DNA of 64,000 nt, from NCBI RefSeq assembly GCF_002860255.1, contig NZ_PGVE01000028.1, positions 124,001-188,000 of the forward strand, in the 5' to 3' direction. The DNA is from Neobacillus cucumis (GTDB taxonomy: Bacteria; Bacillota; Bacilli; Bacillales; Cytobacillaceae). Shown piece by piece: positions 1 through 9,488 of the stretch (the first letter of the stretch is position 1; every line of letters begins with the position of its first letter). The position numbers were made by a program, and so were the translations under genes. Below the pieces are notes generated by a model that saw nothing but the letters and a program-made list of their open reading frames with translations, did no database searches and was not told the DNA's origin.

Positions 1-193
1 AGCATTAGCACTTGAAATTGATAGCGGTATGACACATGTGAACGACCAAACGGTAAATGATGCACCGAATATACCATTTGGCGGAAACAAAGCCAGTGGT
101 TTAGGAAGATTTGGTAATCCATGGATTGTAGAAGAATTTACCATAACAAAATGGGTCTCAGTGACAATGAAAGACCGTCAATATCCATTTTAA
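1..193 (+). CDS. aldehyde dehydrogenase, C-terminal fragment
   Basis: Only the last 63 residues lie in the window; the reading frame begins at base 2 and ends at a TAA at 191-193. The fragment has the C-terminal signature of the NAD(P)-dependent aldehyde dehydrogenase superfamily: a MTHVND stretch, the PFGGNKASGLGRFG loop and a final EEFT..KWVS strand. The N-terminal cofactor domain and catalytic Cys lie outside the window. The ending resembles Bacillus benzaldehyde/vanillin-type dehydrogenases (YfmT-like), but that subfamily call is from memory and weak. A strong terminator follows 8 bp after the stop, so this gene ends its transcription unit. Confidence 0.85.
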   Translation, partial: ALALEIDSGMTHVNDQTVNDAPNIPFGGNKASGLGRFGNPWIVEEFTITKWVSVTMKDRQYPF

Positions 194-200
194 ACTTGCA

Positions 201-236
201 ACAAGGTGGAAGGAATTCCACCTTGTTATATTTTTT
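201..236 (+). terminator. intrinsic terminator after aldehyde dehydrogenase
   Basis: A perfect 11-bp stem (201-211 with 216-226), loop GGAA, is followed by a T-rich run at 227-236. It directly follows the stop codon at 193. Confidence 0.9.
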
Positions 237-244
237 CCCTTCAT

Positions 245-274
245 TTGTTATATGTATTTCCCTAGACTTATAGT
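245..274 (+). promoter_or_regulatory. possible SigA promoter of HAD phosphatase
   Basis: A TTGTTA (245-250) and TATAGT (269-274) pair with an 18-bp spacer lies 41 bp before the start codon. The match is moderate and other registers are possible. Confidence 0.3.
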
Positions 275-314
275 AAGATGGAATAAGTATAACAAAAGAA
301 AGGACACATCAAAA

Positions 315-1136
315 ATGTCATATAAAATGATTGTACTAGATTTAGATGATACATTGCTTCAAGACGACCACACCATTTCCCCTCGCACCAAACAGTCGTT
401 AATGGATGCTCAAAAATTAGGTGTAAAAGTTGTACTGGCATCCGGCCGGCCAACCTATGCAATGTACGATATCGCTGAAGAACTTGAATTGAAGGAATAC
501 GGAAGCTTCATTCTATCCTTTAATGGTGCAAAAATCACCAACTGCCAAACAGGTGAAGAAATTTTTAGCAGCACCTTATCACCTGAGACCGCTCACCGTC
601 TATATAACTTAAGTAGACGTGAAGATGTATGGATTCACACTTATATTGGTGATTTGATTGTTACCGAAGCAGGTAATCAATATACTGATATTGAATCTGA
701 CATAACAGGCTTAGATATTTTTGAAGTGGACAGTTTTGTAGCATCAGTAAATGAACCGGTTGTTAAGGTATTGATGCTGGATGCCCCGGAAAAACTTGCT
801 GAAGTAGAAAAAAAGCTTCAACAAGAATTAGCAGATGAACTAAGTGTCATGCGCTCTAAACCATTCTTTTTGGAATTTACCGAAAAGGGTGTGACGAAAG
901 GTACTAGCTTAAATCATTTAATTGGAAAACTTGGCATAACCCGCGAAGAAGTAATGGCGATAGGCGACAGTTACAACGATTTAGCAATGATTGAGTTCGC
1001 TGGCCTCGGTGTTGCCATGGGCAATGCCCCAGAAGATATCAAAGAAAAAGCAAATTATGTAACTGACACCAATATGAATGATGGTGTAGCTAAGGTTGTT
1101 GAAAAGTTCGTTTTGAAAGCACCTCAGCTTGTTTAA
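315..1136 (+). CDS. Cof-type HAD sugar phosphatase
   Basis: The 273-residue protein is a Cof/YidA-type member of the haloacid dehalogenase superfamily, predicted to be a cytosolic Mg-dependent phosphatase acting on sugar phosphates or similar small molecules. Visible motifs are the nucleophile motif DLDDTLL (D9 and D11), the motif II SGR, and the GDSYNDLAMI acid motif, with a large C2-type cap between them. The ATG at 315 is preferred over an upstream in-frame ATG at 252, because AAAGAAAGGA at 295-304 gives it a ribosome site and homologues begin right before the DLDDT motif. It stands alone between two terminators. The substrate cannot be read from sequence. Confidence 0.85.
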   Translation: MSYKMIVLDLDDTLLQDDHTISPRTKQSLMDAQKLGVKVVLASGRPTYAMYDIAEELELKEYGSFILSFNGAKITNCQTGEEIFSSTLSPETAHRLYNLSRREDVWIHTYIGDLIVTEAGNQYTDIESDITGLDIFEVDSFVASVNEPVVKVLMLDAPEKLAEVEKKLQQELADELSVMRSKPFFLEFTEKGVTKGTSLNHLIGKLGITREEVMAIGDSYNDLAMIEFAGLGVAMGNAPEDIKEKANYVTDTNMNDGVAKVVEKFVLKAPQLV

Positions 1137-1140
1137 TTGA

Positions 1141-1169
1141 AAATGCTTGGATTTTCCAAGCATTTTTTT
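1141..1169 (+). terminator. intrinsic terminator
   Basis: An 11-bp perfect stem (1141-1151 with 1155-1165), loop TTT, is followed by a T run. It begins four bases after the phosphatase stop. Confidence 0.9.
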
Positions 1170-1262
1170 ATTTGTCCAATTGTGCTCTAGCCCAATCCTG
1201 TCCCCAGAATCAATTTCTTTGCATAAACTATCACAATTAAAAAATCAAAGGCGGAGAGAGGT

Positions 1263-2021
1263 ATGGGATTATACATTAATAAGAAGGCACATCCAAGTTT
1301 ATTTAAAAATAGCAGCCAATTGGCGGCACCAAACCAAGTTGAATCAAGGCAAGACTTCCTAACCGAACTAATGAAGGAGCAGCAAAAAGCAAATCATGCT
1401 TTGAATCAAGCATTGACTGATTTGCAAAAGCGGTATCAGCAACAGACAGAGGACCAGAACTCCCAGTGGAAGCAAGTGGATTATCAATTGAATGATTTAA
1501 AAAATAGTACCTTAAGGCAACATAAATTTGAAAATGAAATAGTTACAAACTTACATTCCCTCCACGAAAAAAATATCCAATTAGAAGCTATGGTTGAAAA
1601 AGAAACACATGCAAGAGAATCCTTAACTAGTCAAATAAGTCAAATAAGTAAGACTTGTGACAGTATTGCGATTCGTTTAGAAAAGAATGAAGAGGCACAG
1701 CAACAGATCGCCAATCAAATGAAAAAACAGCTGGAAATGCAAGAACAGGCAGCTGAAAAATTAACAAAACAAGAGGAGATTCACGGCGGGATGTTAGAGC
1801 GTCTCGATCAGCAGGATGCTTTATTAGATAAATTGGCCCGTCAAGTAAACCAAATCCGTTCCATCCTATTTGAACGAACCAATTACTTAGCGGGGAAAAT
1901 TGAAGAAGGCTATAAACTCACCTCTTCATATGTATACAAATTAATGACAGGTTCCGAGCAGCCTCTCACATTTTTCTTGATGAATCAGAAGAAAGACGAT
2001 AACCAGGAACGTGTTGAATAA
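1263..2021 (+). CDS. uncharacterised coiled-coil protein
   Basis: This encodes 252 residues that I do not recognise as a named family. There is no signal peptide or membrane helix. Roughly residues 35-215 are rich in Gln, Glu and Lys with heptad-like spacing, consistent with a long coiled coil. The C-terminal ~45 residues (YLAGKIEEGYKLTSSYVYKL...) are less repetitive and may form a small domain. The start is well supported: GGAG at 1253-1256 lies 6 bases before the ATG. The gene is monocistronic, between a terminator at 1141 and a shared convergent terminator at 2064. A structural or scaffold role would be a guess. Confidence 0.8.
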   Translation: MGLYINKKAHPSLFKNSSQLAAPNQVESRQDFLTELMKEQQKANHALNQALTDLQKRYQQQTEDQNSQWKQVDYQLNDLKNSTLRQHKFENEIVTNLHSLHEKNIQLEAMVEKETHARESLTSQISQISKTCDSIAIRLEKNEEAQQQIANQMKKQLEMQEQAAEKLTKQEEIHGGMLERLDQQDALLDKLARQVNQIRSILFERTNYLAGKIEEGYKLTSSYVYKLMTGSEQPLTFFLMNQKKDDNQERVE

Positions 2022-2063
2022 GGACACATCTAGCGTTAGCTTCGCACTGTTGGATGGATGATA

Positions 2064-2097
2064 AAAAACCGTCCATACTTACGTATGAACGGTTTTT
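2064..2097. terminator. bidirectional terminator
   Basis: AAAAACCGTCCATAC pairs with GTATGAACGGTTTTT (one mismatch, four-base loop). It has A and T runs on both sides and serves the convergent coiled-coil gene and ppaC. Confidence 0.9.
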
Positions 2098-2104
2098 GCT
2101 TTTA

Positions 2105-3040
2105 TTAGATACCTTGGTTAAAGATATCAGTTAATACTGGTACAATTTGTTTTTTACGGGATACAACACCTTTTAAAGTTGCTGTATTATTTTCAAGCTG
2201 TACATTGTATGCTTTTTCAACGGCAGCTGTCTTGCTTCCTAATGCTAACCCAACAGAATCATTTGTTAAGATATCTGTAACGACAAAGAGGAATAAATCT
2301 AAGTTCTTTTCAGCAATGATGTTAGAAATCGCTGCTTCTAATTCTGCTTGACGTTCTAGGACATCAGCAGTGTCCACAACGTTTACTTGAGCAATTTCAA
2401 CTTTGCTAGAACCCATTTCAAAGCCTTTAGCATCAAGGCTTAAAAGTTCGTCAATAGATTTATCGCGAACATCAGCACCAGCTTTTAACATTTCCAAACC
2501 ATAAGTTTCTGCCTCTACACCCGCAATGGCAGCTAATTCTTTGGCAGCCGCTACATCTTCAGGAGTGCAAGTTGGTGATTTGAACAATAAAGAGTCAGAA
2601 ATGATTGCAGATAACATAAGACCAGCGATTTCTTTCTTTATTTCTTTACCGTTTTCTTTGTACATTTTGTTTAAAATCGTTGCTGTACAGCCGACAGGCT
2701 CGCAGCGGTAGTATAAAGGATCACTTGTTTCAAAATTAGCGATACGGTGGTGGTCGATAACCTCTAAAACACGAACATCGGCAATGTCATTGGCACTTTG
2801 CTGGCGCTCGTTGTGGTCAACCAAGATAACAGAATTTACTTCAGTTGCCACTGTTTCTACTAAACGAGGCACTTCGGCATTGAATGTGTTAAGCGCGAAT
2901 TGTGTTTCTCCATTAATTTGACCAAGACGAACCGGTTCTGCGTCTATGCCTAATTGTTTTTTCAAATCTGCATAAGCGATTGCAGAACAAATGGTATCGG
3001 TGTCTGGATTTTTATGACCGAAAATAAGTACTTTTTCCAT
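2105..3040 (-). CDS. ppaC: manganese-dependent inorganic pyrophosphatase
   Basis: This is the family II soluble pyrophosphatase, which hydrolyses PPi to phosphate and pulls biosynthetic reactions forward in the cytosol. The 311-residue length matches the family. The N-terminal DHH domain shows FGHKNPDTD, the DHNE segment and the diagnostic DHH metal motif in VIDHHRI; the C-terminal DHHA2 domain carries the SRKKQ substrate-binding motif. The ATG at 3040 is chosen over one 6 codons upstream because AGGAGT at 3047-3052 lies 6 bases before it and the protein then starts [11 protein letters not shown] as in homologues. It has its own promoter at 3108-3136 and a convergent terminator. Confidence 0.97.
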   Translation of the reverse strand: MEKVLIFGHKNPDTDTICSAIAYADLKKQLGIDAEPVRLGQINGETQFALNTFNAEVPRLVETVATEVNSVILVDHNERQQSANDIADVRVLEVIDHHRIANFETSDPLYYRCEPVGCTATILNKMYKENGKEIKKEIAGLMLSAIISDSLLFKSPTCTPEDVAAAKELAAIAGVEAETYGLEMLKAGADVRDKSIDELLSLDAKGFEMGSSKVEIAQVNVVDTADVLERQAELEAAISNIIAEKNLDLFLFVVTDILTNDSVGLALGSKTAAVEKAYNVQLENNTATLKGVVSRKKQIVPVLTDIFNQGI

Positions 3041-3107
3041 TTTACTACTCCTACTCATCTAAATTTTTATGTAGATCAAGTCCTTTAACAAAATGACCCT
3101 ATTGCAA

Positions 3108-3136
3108 ATTATATATCAAGATGTTTATGGATACAA
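3108..3136 (-). promoter_or_regulatory. SigA promoter of ppaC
   Basis: On the minus strand TTGTAT (3131-3136) and a perfect TATAAT (3108-3113) are separated by 17 bp, about 68 bp upstream of the ppaC start. Confidence 0.6.
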
Positions 3137-3150
3137 AGCAAAAAATACAA

Positions 3151-3192
3151 AAAGAAACAAAGGGATTCTCCGAAGAGTTCCTTTGTTTCTTT
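3151..3192 (-). terminator. terminator of the lipid catabolism cluster
   Basis: AAAGAAACAAAGG (3151-3163) pairs with 3180-3192, and a T-rich run follows on the minus strand. It ends the long minus-strand gene run that begins near 14515. Confidence 0.8.
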
Positions 3193-3198
3193 TCATCC

Positions 3199-4407
3199 TT
3201 ATTTAACAGCTACAGGTACAACCTTTTGTCCAATAGCTGCGATCAGTTCAGGAGGCATTGGGAAACTTAGGGCTGCAGGGTCCTTCATAACGGCAGGAAT
3301 CGTTGCAGCAAGTGCTTCTTCACTAATATTGTATTGCTTGAAGTCTGCCGGCAAGCCGACGCTTTGCTGAAGCCATCTTATTTTTTCAATTACTTTGGTG
3401 AGTGCTGCTTCTTTTGTATCATCCTTCACATCCACATCCAACGCCTGGGCCAGTTCTACGGCCTTTGGTAAATATAGCTGTGGTACAAGCTCCATGACCA
3501 CTGGTAAAAAGACGGCATTGGCTAAGCCGTGTGGGATACGGAACATGGCTCCATAGGCATGGGCCATATTATGGACCGGAATGGCATTTAACGCAAAGCT
3601 AAAAGCGGTGATTCCCATCAGACTTGCCTGCAGCAAATCCATACGAGCATTCAGATTGCCTCCATCATCCACAGCGATCGGCAGATTTTTTTCAATTAAG
3701 CGGATGGCATGAAGGGCATAGGCATCGGTTAAACCAGTTGAAGTTGGCGAAGCTAGTGCTTCAATCGCATGTGTTAATGCGTCAAATCCTGTAAACGCTG
3801 TTATCACTGGGGGCAGACCAACGGTTAAATCCGGATCTAATATCGCCATATCAGCATTAATAAATGGATTAATAATATTTGTTTTCATTTGAATCTCTTC
3901 ATTAAAAATAACAGCGATTGGCGAAACTTCAGACCCGGTACCAGCCGTTGTCGGGATGGCTATATGCGGGATGGGAATATGGGTTGCTTTCGGGAATTGC
4001 TCATATAGAAGACCGCCAGGAATGGCCTCTTTAATATCTGATAAGCCTTTATGAAGGGCATATTTGACCCCTTTTACCGTATCAAGTACACTTCCGCCGC
4101 CAACGGCAAGTAAACTATCAGCACCCACTTCCTTCGCATAGCGGACAGCATCATTGATACAACGGCTTTCAGCATCCTGGGCGATATCCAAGTACGTACC
4201 GACTAGCTGTGGTCCAGAGCCATGACCTGTCAATTCAAAAATGGAGGCCACTTTTTCTACTATCCCTGCTTTTTCCAAACCCCGGTCACTTAACAAGAGG
4301 ACTCGCTTTGCCCCAAGGCCGCCAAATAAACTTGGCACCATTGCGCGAGAATTTGATCCACTGTAGATGCCAGTACGTAACATAAACTGTGATAAGGTTG
4401 TTTTCAT
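3199..4407 (-). CDS. iron-containing alcohol dehydrogenase
   Basis: A group III (Fe-type) NAD(P)-dependent alcohol dehydrogenase of 402 residues, a usual length. The N-terminal nucleotide fold has the GGGSVLDTVKG motif. The C-terminal metal domain has FTGFDALTHAIEA and HNMAHAYG...IPHG, which supply the Asp and three His ligands. The start is the ATG at 4407, preceded by GAGGAG at 4412-4417; a longer frame would overlap the aldehyde dehydrogenase. It lies 19 bp downstream of that gene, so the two probably interconvert an alcohol, its aldehyde and the acid or acyl-CoA within the cluster. The substrate is unknown; a fatty or branched alcohol is inferred from the neighbours only. Confidence 0.92.
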   Translation of the reverse strand: MKTTLSQFMLRTGIYSGSNSRAMVPSLFGGLGAKRVLLLSDRGLEKAGIVEKVASIFELTGHGSGPQLVGTYLDIAQDAESRCINDAVRYAKEVGADSLLAVGGGSVLDTVKGVKYALHKGLSDIKEAIPGGLLYEQFPKATHIPIPHIAIPTTAGTGSEVSPIAVIFNEEIQMKTNIINPFINADMAILDPDLTVGLPPVITAFTGFDALTHAIEALASPTSTGLTDAYALHAIRLIEKNLPIAVDDGGNLNARMDLLQASLMGITAFSFALNAIPVHNMAHAYGAMFRIPHGLANAVFLPVVMELVPQLYLPKAVELAQALDVDVKDDTKEAALTKVIEKIRWLQQSVGLPADFKQYNISEEALAATIPAVMKDPAALSFPMPPELIAAIGQKVVPVAVK

Positions 4408-4426
4408 CCTTCTCCTCACCTCTTTA

Positions 4427-5950
4427 TTAGTTTTGGCCAAACAAAATTCCATACCAGCTGCGTCTTTCCAATTCAGGTGACATTGATGTATGCACATGTT
4501 TTAATTGTGTATAGGCATCTAGAGAGTGCTTGCCCATCTCCCTTCCGATCCCGCTTTGCTTATATCCGCCAAACGGTGCGTCACTGCGAAACATATGCCA
4601 GTCATTGATCCAAACCACACCCGCCTGAAGCTTTCTTGCCACTTCATAAGCTTTATTTACATCGCGTGTCCATACACCCGCTGCTAATCCATAAATGGTA
4701 TCATTGGCCATTTGAATGGCTTCATCTAATTCTGAATAACGAATCACACATAGGACTGGTCCAAAAATTTCCTCTTGGGCAATTTTCATATCGTTGGTGA
4801 CATTTGTAAATATGGTCGGCTCAATAAAATGGCCTTGCTCACAGCCCGGGACGATGACTTCTTTTCCGCCGCAAACAAGTGTTGCCCCTTCCTGTTTGCC
4901 TGAGTCAATAAAGCCGAGAATGGCTTCTTTTTGTTTTTTCGAGATGACAGGTCCAACATCTGTTGTTGGGTCAAGCGGATTACCTAATTTTAGGTTACTG
5001 GCAAGTGCAGTAAGTCCTGCGACAACTTGATCATAGAGTGCATCAGGTACAAATAAACGGGTGCCGGATTCACAGAGCTGTCCGGAATGAAGGAATACGC
5101 CAAAAAGGCTTCCCGGCAAGGCGATGCTTAGGTCGACATCTTCTAAAAGGATATTTGGTGATTTTCCGCCAAGCCCTAAGGTTGTATTTTTAATGGTGCC
5201 GGCAGCAAGACCCATAATTCTCCGGCCAACCTCAGTTGAACCGGTAAAAGCAACTTTATCAACCTCTGGATGGTTCACTAAGGCTTCCCCGACTTCTGCC
5301 CCCGCTCCAGTTACTACATTGATGACACCTGGTGGGACAACTTCTGAGATAATTTCCGCCAACTTTAATGTTGAAAGCGGGGTATAGCTCGCAGGTTTAA
5401 TGACAATGGTATTCCCCATGGCAAGCGCTGGGCCAATTTTCCATGTAGCAATAACCATTGGCAGGTTCCACGGCGTAATGGCTGCACAAACACCGATTGG
5501 TTCCCGCCAAATGAAGTTATGTGCAGGTCCTGGAAACGGCGGAACCGGAAGCGTTTCTGAGAATGGATATTCTAATGTAAAGTTAGCAAGTGTCTGGAAT
5601 AGATCGACCATTTGTAAAATATCACTATTTCCAATGCGCCGGACGGTTCCTCCTGAACTAATAGCTTCTAAGTATGCTAGTTCTTGTGCGTGCTCGGCAA
5701 TTTTATATGAAATCGCAAAAAGTACCTTTGCCCGTTCCTTCGGTTTCATGTTTTTCCAGTCACTTTTGTCAAAAGCGGAGCGGGCTGCTTTGACGGCACG
5801 ATCGACATCCGCCACCGTTCCTTTTGCTACTTTTGCGACAAGCTCTCCTGTTGCAGGATTAAACACATCAAAGGTTTCCCCGCTGCTCGTTTGCTCCCAC
5901 TTTCCATTAATAAAGTGGGAAAATGTTTGCACGTCTACATTAACTGTCAT
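4427..5950 (-). CDS. aldehyde dehydrogenase with altered ELGGK motif
   Basis: A 507-residue member of the NAD(P)-dependent aldehyde dehydrogenase superfamily. Visible landmarks are WNLP near residue 161, the cofactor Lys in [15 protein letters not shown], the nucleophile Cys293 in GQLCESG, and EEIFGP. The usual ELGGK general-base motif reads GLGGK: residue 259 is Gly (GGG codon) where family members normally have Glu. Loss of that Glu is expected to slow hydrolytic deacylation, so the enzyme could favour thiolysis (CoA acylation) or be impaired; this is inference. The start is ATG 5950 with an AGGAGG-type site. It is probably cotranscribed with the R2-like oxidase upstream and the Fe-alcohol dehydrogenase downstream. 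Confidence 0.92.
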   Translation of the reverse strand: MTVNVDVQTFSHFINGKWEQTSSGETFDVFNPATGELVAKVAKGTVADVDRAVKAARSAFDKSDWKNMKPKERAKVLFAISYKIAEHAQELAYLEAISSGGTVRRIGNSDILQMVDLFQTLANFTLEYPFSETLPVPPFPGPAHNFIWREPIGVCAAITPWNLPMVIATWKIGPALAMGNTIVIKPASYTPLSTLKLAEIISEVVPPGVINVVTGAGAEVGEALVNHPEVDKVAFTGSTEVGRRIMGLAAGTIKNTTLGLGGKSPNILLEDVDLSIALPGSLFGVFLHSGQLCESGTRLFVPDALYDQVVAGLTALASNLKLGNPLDPTTDVGPVISKKQKEAILGFIDSGKQEGATLVCGGKEVIVPGCEQGHFIEPTIFTNVTNDMKIAQEEIFGPVLCVIRYSELDEAIQMANDTIYGLAAGVWTRDVNKAYEVARKLQAGVVWINDWHMFRSDAPFGGYKQSGIGREMGKHSLDAYTQLKHVHTSMSPELERRSWYGILFGQN

Positions 5951-5988
5951 GATTTCTTCCTCCTCTGCTAAATTGTTTTTATCCCCTG

Positions 5989-6879
5989 CTACACACCTAA
6001 CTCGCTATCTGAATAACTATAAATCTCTTCAATTTTTTTGCCCTTCGCCCTCGCTAAAATTTCCATCCGGACAGATAACTGTTTAAGGGTAAAATTCATA
6101 ATGTCATCAGGATTCCCTCCGAATGCACTTACCTTCCTACCTGCAATTCCCTCTTGATTGAGTCTAATGGCTAATGGGGTCAGCTCCCCCATCTTGGCGG
6201 CTACAAAATCGAACAGATGGGGATGTTCACATATCGAACGCTGCAAAAGAAATGTCCCGTAACCGATATGGCGCGACTCATCTCTTTTTAAATTGCCTAT
6301 TCCCTCCAACAAACCGGGCATAATCCCAGCGGTTTCCAAAGCATTATAGAAGGAAAAATAACCAGTCTCCGCCAAAACTCCTTCGACAAACATGTTATAT
6401 ACCACCGATGCTTCGGCAATCGCCTCAGGAGATTGATCCGTCATAAGACGGGCCATCGTAGTTGGTAAGATCTCATAAAAAATCTTTTGATAGGTTTCGG
6501 TGTGAAAATGGGACAAATCTCCCCTTTCACCAAGAGCATTCAATATCAGCCGGAAGAACTCTGTGTGTTTCGCTTCCTCATACAGAAAGGTCGTTAAAAA
6601 CATTTCCTCTTCAAGCCGGCCTTCCTTGGCAATTGCCATAATAAGCGGGAGCAAATCTAAAGTTACTGCCTCTTCTCCTGCTTGAAACTGTGAGATTAAC
6701 CGAAGAATATCCTCACGTTGCTCTACAGTCATTGATTTCCAGTCTTTTTGGTCTTGGGTAAAATCAATATCTGCCGGGTTCCAATTTCCTAACCGTTTTG
6801 CTTTTTGATAAAGACGATATGGAAAAGAATCCTCCAGTAATCCCCTTGTGCTCGTCGTTAAAATAGTCCTTTTTTCCAT
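5989..6879 (-). CDS. R2-like ligand-binding oxidase (R2lox)
   Basis: A 296-residue ferritin-like protein of the ribonucleotide reductase R2 fold. The six metal ligands are visible: Glu69 (GEEAV), Glu102 and His105 (EEAKH), Glu166 (FVEGV), and Glu201 and His204 (DESRH). Val72 and Tyr161 sit where characterised R2lox proteins form a Val-Tyr ether cross-link. R2lox proteins assemble a Mn/Fe cofactor and bind a long-chain fatty acid; their physiological reaction is not established. It lacks features needed for an R1 partner and no nrd gene is nearby, so it is not a nucleotide reductase subunit. Its place between acyl-CoA ligases and aldehyde/alcohol dehydrogenases suggests oxidation of a lipid substrate. 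Confidence 0.92.
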   Translation of the reverse strand: MEKRTILTTSTRGLLEDSFPYRLYQKAKRLGNWNPADIDFTQDQKDWKSMTVEQREDILRLISQFQAGEEAVTLDLLPLIMAIAKEGRLEEEMFLTTFLYEEAKHTEFFRLILNALGERGDLSHFHTETYQKIFYEILPTTMARLMTDQSPEAIAEASVVYNMFVEGVLAETGYFSFYNALETAGIMPGLLEGIGNLKRDESRHIGYGTFLLQRSICEHPHLFDFVAAKMGELTPLAIRLNQEGIAGRKVSAFGGNPDDIMNFTLKQLSVRMEILARAKGKKIEEIYSYSDSELGV

Positions 6880-6902
6880 CCTTAACTCTCCCTTCCTTAT
6901 TT

Positions 6903-8420
6903 TTAACCAACCACTAAATCGGAGGCCGTTTGACGCAAATGGGTCTTTAAAATCTTGCCTACTCCATTTCGGGGCATGGCCTCAAGGAAAATGACTCTTC
7001 TAGGTGTTTTGTTTTTAGCCAAGTGATCTTGACAAAAACGGATTAACTCGTCTTCAGCCACTTGGGAACCAGGTTTCCTCACGACACAGGCGATCATTTC
7101 CTCGCCCATCCTTTCATCAGGAACACCCACAACAGCGGCTTCAAGCACTTCTTCATGGCTGTTCAAGATTTCCTCCACATCACGAGGGTAGACATTAAAT
7201 CCGCCGCGGATAATCAAATCTTTTTTCCTGTCGATAATATATACATAGCCTTCATCATCAACCCTGGCCATGTCCCCTGTAAATAACCAGGAATCCTTTA
7301 TGACACGGTTTGTTTCTTCTGGGTTTTGATAATATCCCGGTGTGACATTCTCCCCGCGAACCACTAATTCACCGACCTTTCCAACAGGAACCACCTCACC
7401 CATTTCATCGACAATCTTGATTTCCACACCCGGAATTGGCACACCGACCGAACCTGGCTTCATCTCAATGCGTTTGCTATGAGCAGTGACAACTGGGGCT
7501 GCCTCCGATAAACCATAGCCCTCTAACACCTTAGCACCAAACTTTTGTTCGAAGGCATTTAGAAGGGCAACTGGAAGCGGGGCCGAACCAGAGCCTACTG
7601 ATTCTAGACTTGAAGTATTATAGTCTGCGGCATTCGGGTACGAAACTAAGGCATGAATAATCGCTGGTACGGCTGAAAAGGTCCGTACCCTATACCTTTC
7701 TATTGCTTTTAAAACTTCTTTTACATCAAAGCTGGAAAAAACAACAATCGCACTGCCCGTATGGTAACATACATTAGAAACCGTAAGACCATAGACGTGG
7801 GCAAGCGGCAGAACGCCCAGGGTGGTACCTCGCTCTGTTTCATTGTGCTTTGCTGAATTTTGTGCATTGGAAAATAAATTTTTATGCGTTAACAGGACCC
7901 CTTTAGGATTTCCAGTAGTCCCTGAAGTGTATAAAATAACGGCAATGTCATCAGCTTTTACATTGTCCGCAAATTCTCTTTCCACACGTACCATTGCATC
8001 GTAAAAGTTAAGTTTGTTTTTATCTGTTGGGAGATCGGTGACGATAATTGTTGGTCTTTCAGGCAGGGCTTCTAGTGATTTTTCAACATTTTGAAGGACA
8101 TAAGAAGAAGTAATGACTGCTTTGGCCCCGGAGTTATGGGCAATATAAAAAAGTTCTTTAGGATGCAGCGTAAACATGACAGGCACGATAATTGCTCCTG
8201 CTCTTGTCACCCCTTGATAAGCAAAGAGGACTTCTGGACAGTTCGGCATACAAACGATAACCCGGTCACCTTCTGATATTCCGAGGTTCCTAAGACCGCC
8301 AGCAAATTGTTCTGCAAATCGCTTTGTTTCCACGTTTGTATATGTTTTTTCTTTAAAAAATAGAAACGGATACTCACCAAAATCCGCGATATTGGTTTCA
8401 AGCAAGTCTGTTAGCTTCAC
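6903..8420 (-). CDS. long-chain fatty acid--CoA ligase (AMP-binding)
   Basis: A 505-residue ANL-superfamily acyl-CoA synthetase. It activates a carboxylic acid with ATP to an acyl-adenylate and then to acyl-CoA. The P-loop YTSGTTGNPKG, the GYGLSEAAP adenylate motif, the TGD hinge motif and the C-terminal catalytic Lys in NGVGKILK are all present. The start is a GTG at 8420, preceded by AGGAGAGG; there is no better ATG. It lies 23 bp upstream of R2lox and 24 bp downstream of the metallo-hydrolase on the same strand, consistent with one transcript. The chain length or ring type of its substrate cannot be told from sequence. Confidence 0.93.
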   Translation of the reverse strand: MKLTDLLETNIADFGEYPFLFFKEKTYTNVETKRFAEQFAGGLRNLGISEGDRVIVCMPNCPEVLFAYQGVTRAGAIIVPVMFTLHPKELFYIAHNSGAKAVITSSYVLQNVEKSLEALPERPTIIVTDLPTDKNKLNFYDAMVRVEREFADNVKADDIAVILYTSGTTGNPKGVLLTHKNLFSNAQNSAKHNETERGTTLGVLPLAHVYGLTVSNVCYHTGSAIVVFSSFDVKEVLKAIERYRVRTFSAVPAIIHALVSYPNAADYNTSSLESVGSGSAPLPVALLNAFEQKFGAKVLEGYGLSEAAPVVTAHSKRIEMKPGSVGVPIPGVEIKIVDEMGEVVPVGKVGELVVRGENVTPGYYQNPEETNRVIKDSWLFTGDMARVDDEGYVYIIDRKKDLIIRGGFNVYPRDVEEILNSHEEVLEAAVVGVPDERMGEEMIACVVRKPGSQVAEDELIRFCQDHLAKNKTPRRVIFLEAMPRNGVGKILKTHLRQTASDLVVG

Positions 8421-8444
8421 AAATTCCTCTCCTTTAGCAGAAAT

Positions 8445-9389
8445 TTATATTGCAAAATACTCTACCAGCAGCCCATTCTGTTCAAAGCTTACTTTTTGCC
8501 TAGTTTCCAATAAGTCTAAATGTCCTTGGATTTGAGATAGCCCTAGAAAGATTGTCTTTCCCTTCAAGCGGGGATACATTACTTTACAAATCTCAAAAAT
8601 ACTTTTTCTATTATTAGCAAGAATAGCTAGAATCTGCTCACATCGTTTTTCTTGCTCTTGCAAACGTGTCTGTATCAATTCTTTGTGTTCAGTAAATGGC
8701 TCTCCGTGACCAGGATAGATAGTGTTCAGTGGAAGACGGCTAACTTTTTCAAGGGATTGCCGGTACTGCAACAACGGCTTAGGACGACCCTCACCGTCTA
8801 AAAGCGGTGGTTCAATAAAGGCATTAACAGAAAATGCTTTAATTAAATGATCCCCTGCAAATGTATCTCCCGTCTCATGGTTCCACATTAAAATGTCTGA
8901 TTGACTGTGCCCTGGCACATGAATCACTTCAAAGGGTTTGCCCCCAATAAAAACCGTATCACCATCGTTTATATAAGTAACATTTCTCCAATTTTCTTCT
9001 TTAAATTGCCGCTGAACGATATGCTTTGTAGGATCTGCGCCGCATGATTGGAGGAAATCCCCGAAAAACTGCTGGTCTTTTTCAAACCTAGCAATGCTTG
9101 AATTGATCAATCCATTTGCTTGTTCATGCACAAATATTGGGATATCCGTTTCAGCTTGAATGTACGGAATACCTCCTGCATGATCGATATGAATGTGGGT
9201 AAGGACGATTTTGTCTAAATCATTGAAGGTCACGCCATGTTTATGTAGTTTTGTCTTCAGTTGTTGAAAGGACTCTTTGCCGGGATTCCCTGTATCGATT
9301 AAGGTTAGATCATCGCCAATAGCTAAAAAAGCATTGACTGTTCCTTCGGCGAAGTCGGTTTCCAATACAATGGGAATGAATTCTAACAA
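8445..9389 (-). CDS. MBL-fold metallo-hydrolase
   Basis: A 314-residue metallo-beta-lactamase-fold hydrolase. Metal-binding motifs are THIHIDHAGG near residues 64-73, VPGHSQSD, FAGDH and YPGHGEP, giving a complete two-metal site. About 70 C-terminal residues form a helical, winged-helix-like tail common in glyoxalase II-related proteins. The start is a TTG at 9389 with AGGGAGGGG six bases upstream; the only nearby ATG runs into a stop. Between two acyl-CoA ligases, a thioesterase or lactonase role in acyl-CoA metabolism is plausible but inferred. Confidence 0.88.
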   Translation of the reverse strand: MLEFIPIVLETDFAEGTVNAFLAIGDDLTLIDTGNPGKESFQQLKTKLHKHGVTFNDLDKIVLTHIHIDHAGGIPYIQAETDIPIFVHEQANGLINSSIARFEKDQQFFGDFLQSCGADPTKHIVQRQFKEENWRNVTYINDGDTVFIGGKPFEVIHVPGHSQSDILMWNHETGDTFAGDHLIKAFSVNAFIEPPLLDGEGRPKPLLQYRQSLEKVSRLPLNTIYPGHGEPFTEHKELIQTRLQEQEKRCEQILAILANNRKSIFEICKVMYPRLKGKTIFLGLSQIQGHLDLLETRQKVSFEQNGLLVEYFAI

Positions 9390-9450
9390 ATTATGCCCCT
9401 CCCTTCTCTAGCATTTTGCTGTTTTTTATTTGGCGGAGAGCTTTTATGGA

Positions 9451-9475
9451 GGAGCATCCCTTATTTGTCTGCTCC
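9451..9475 (-). other. weak intergenic hairpin
   Basis: GGAGCA at 9451-9456 pairs with TGCTCC at 9470-9475 in the 99-bp gap between the second ligase and the metallo-hydrolase. The T run on the minus strand is poor, so it may be an attenuator or chance. Confidence 0.25.
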
Positions 9476-9488
9476 CCGAATTTTTTTA

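Noticed and set aside
5400..6086. 228-codon plus-strand open frame
   Set aside because: It lies antisense across the aldehyde dehydrogenase and R2lox genes, has no ribosome site and no domain.
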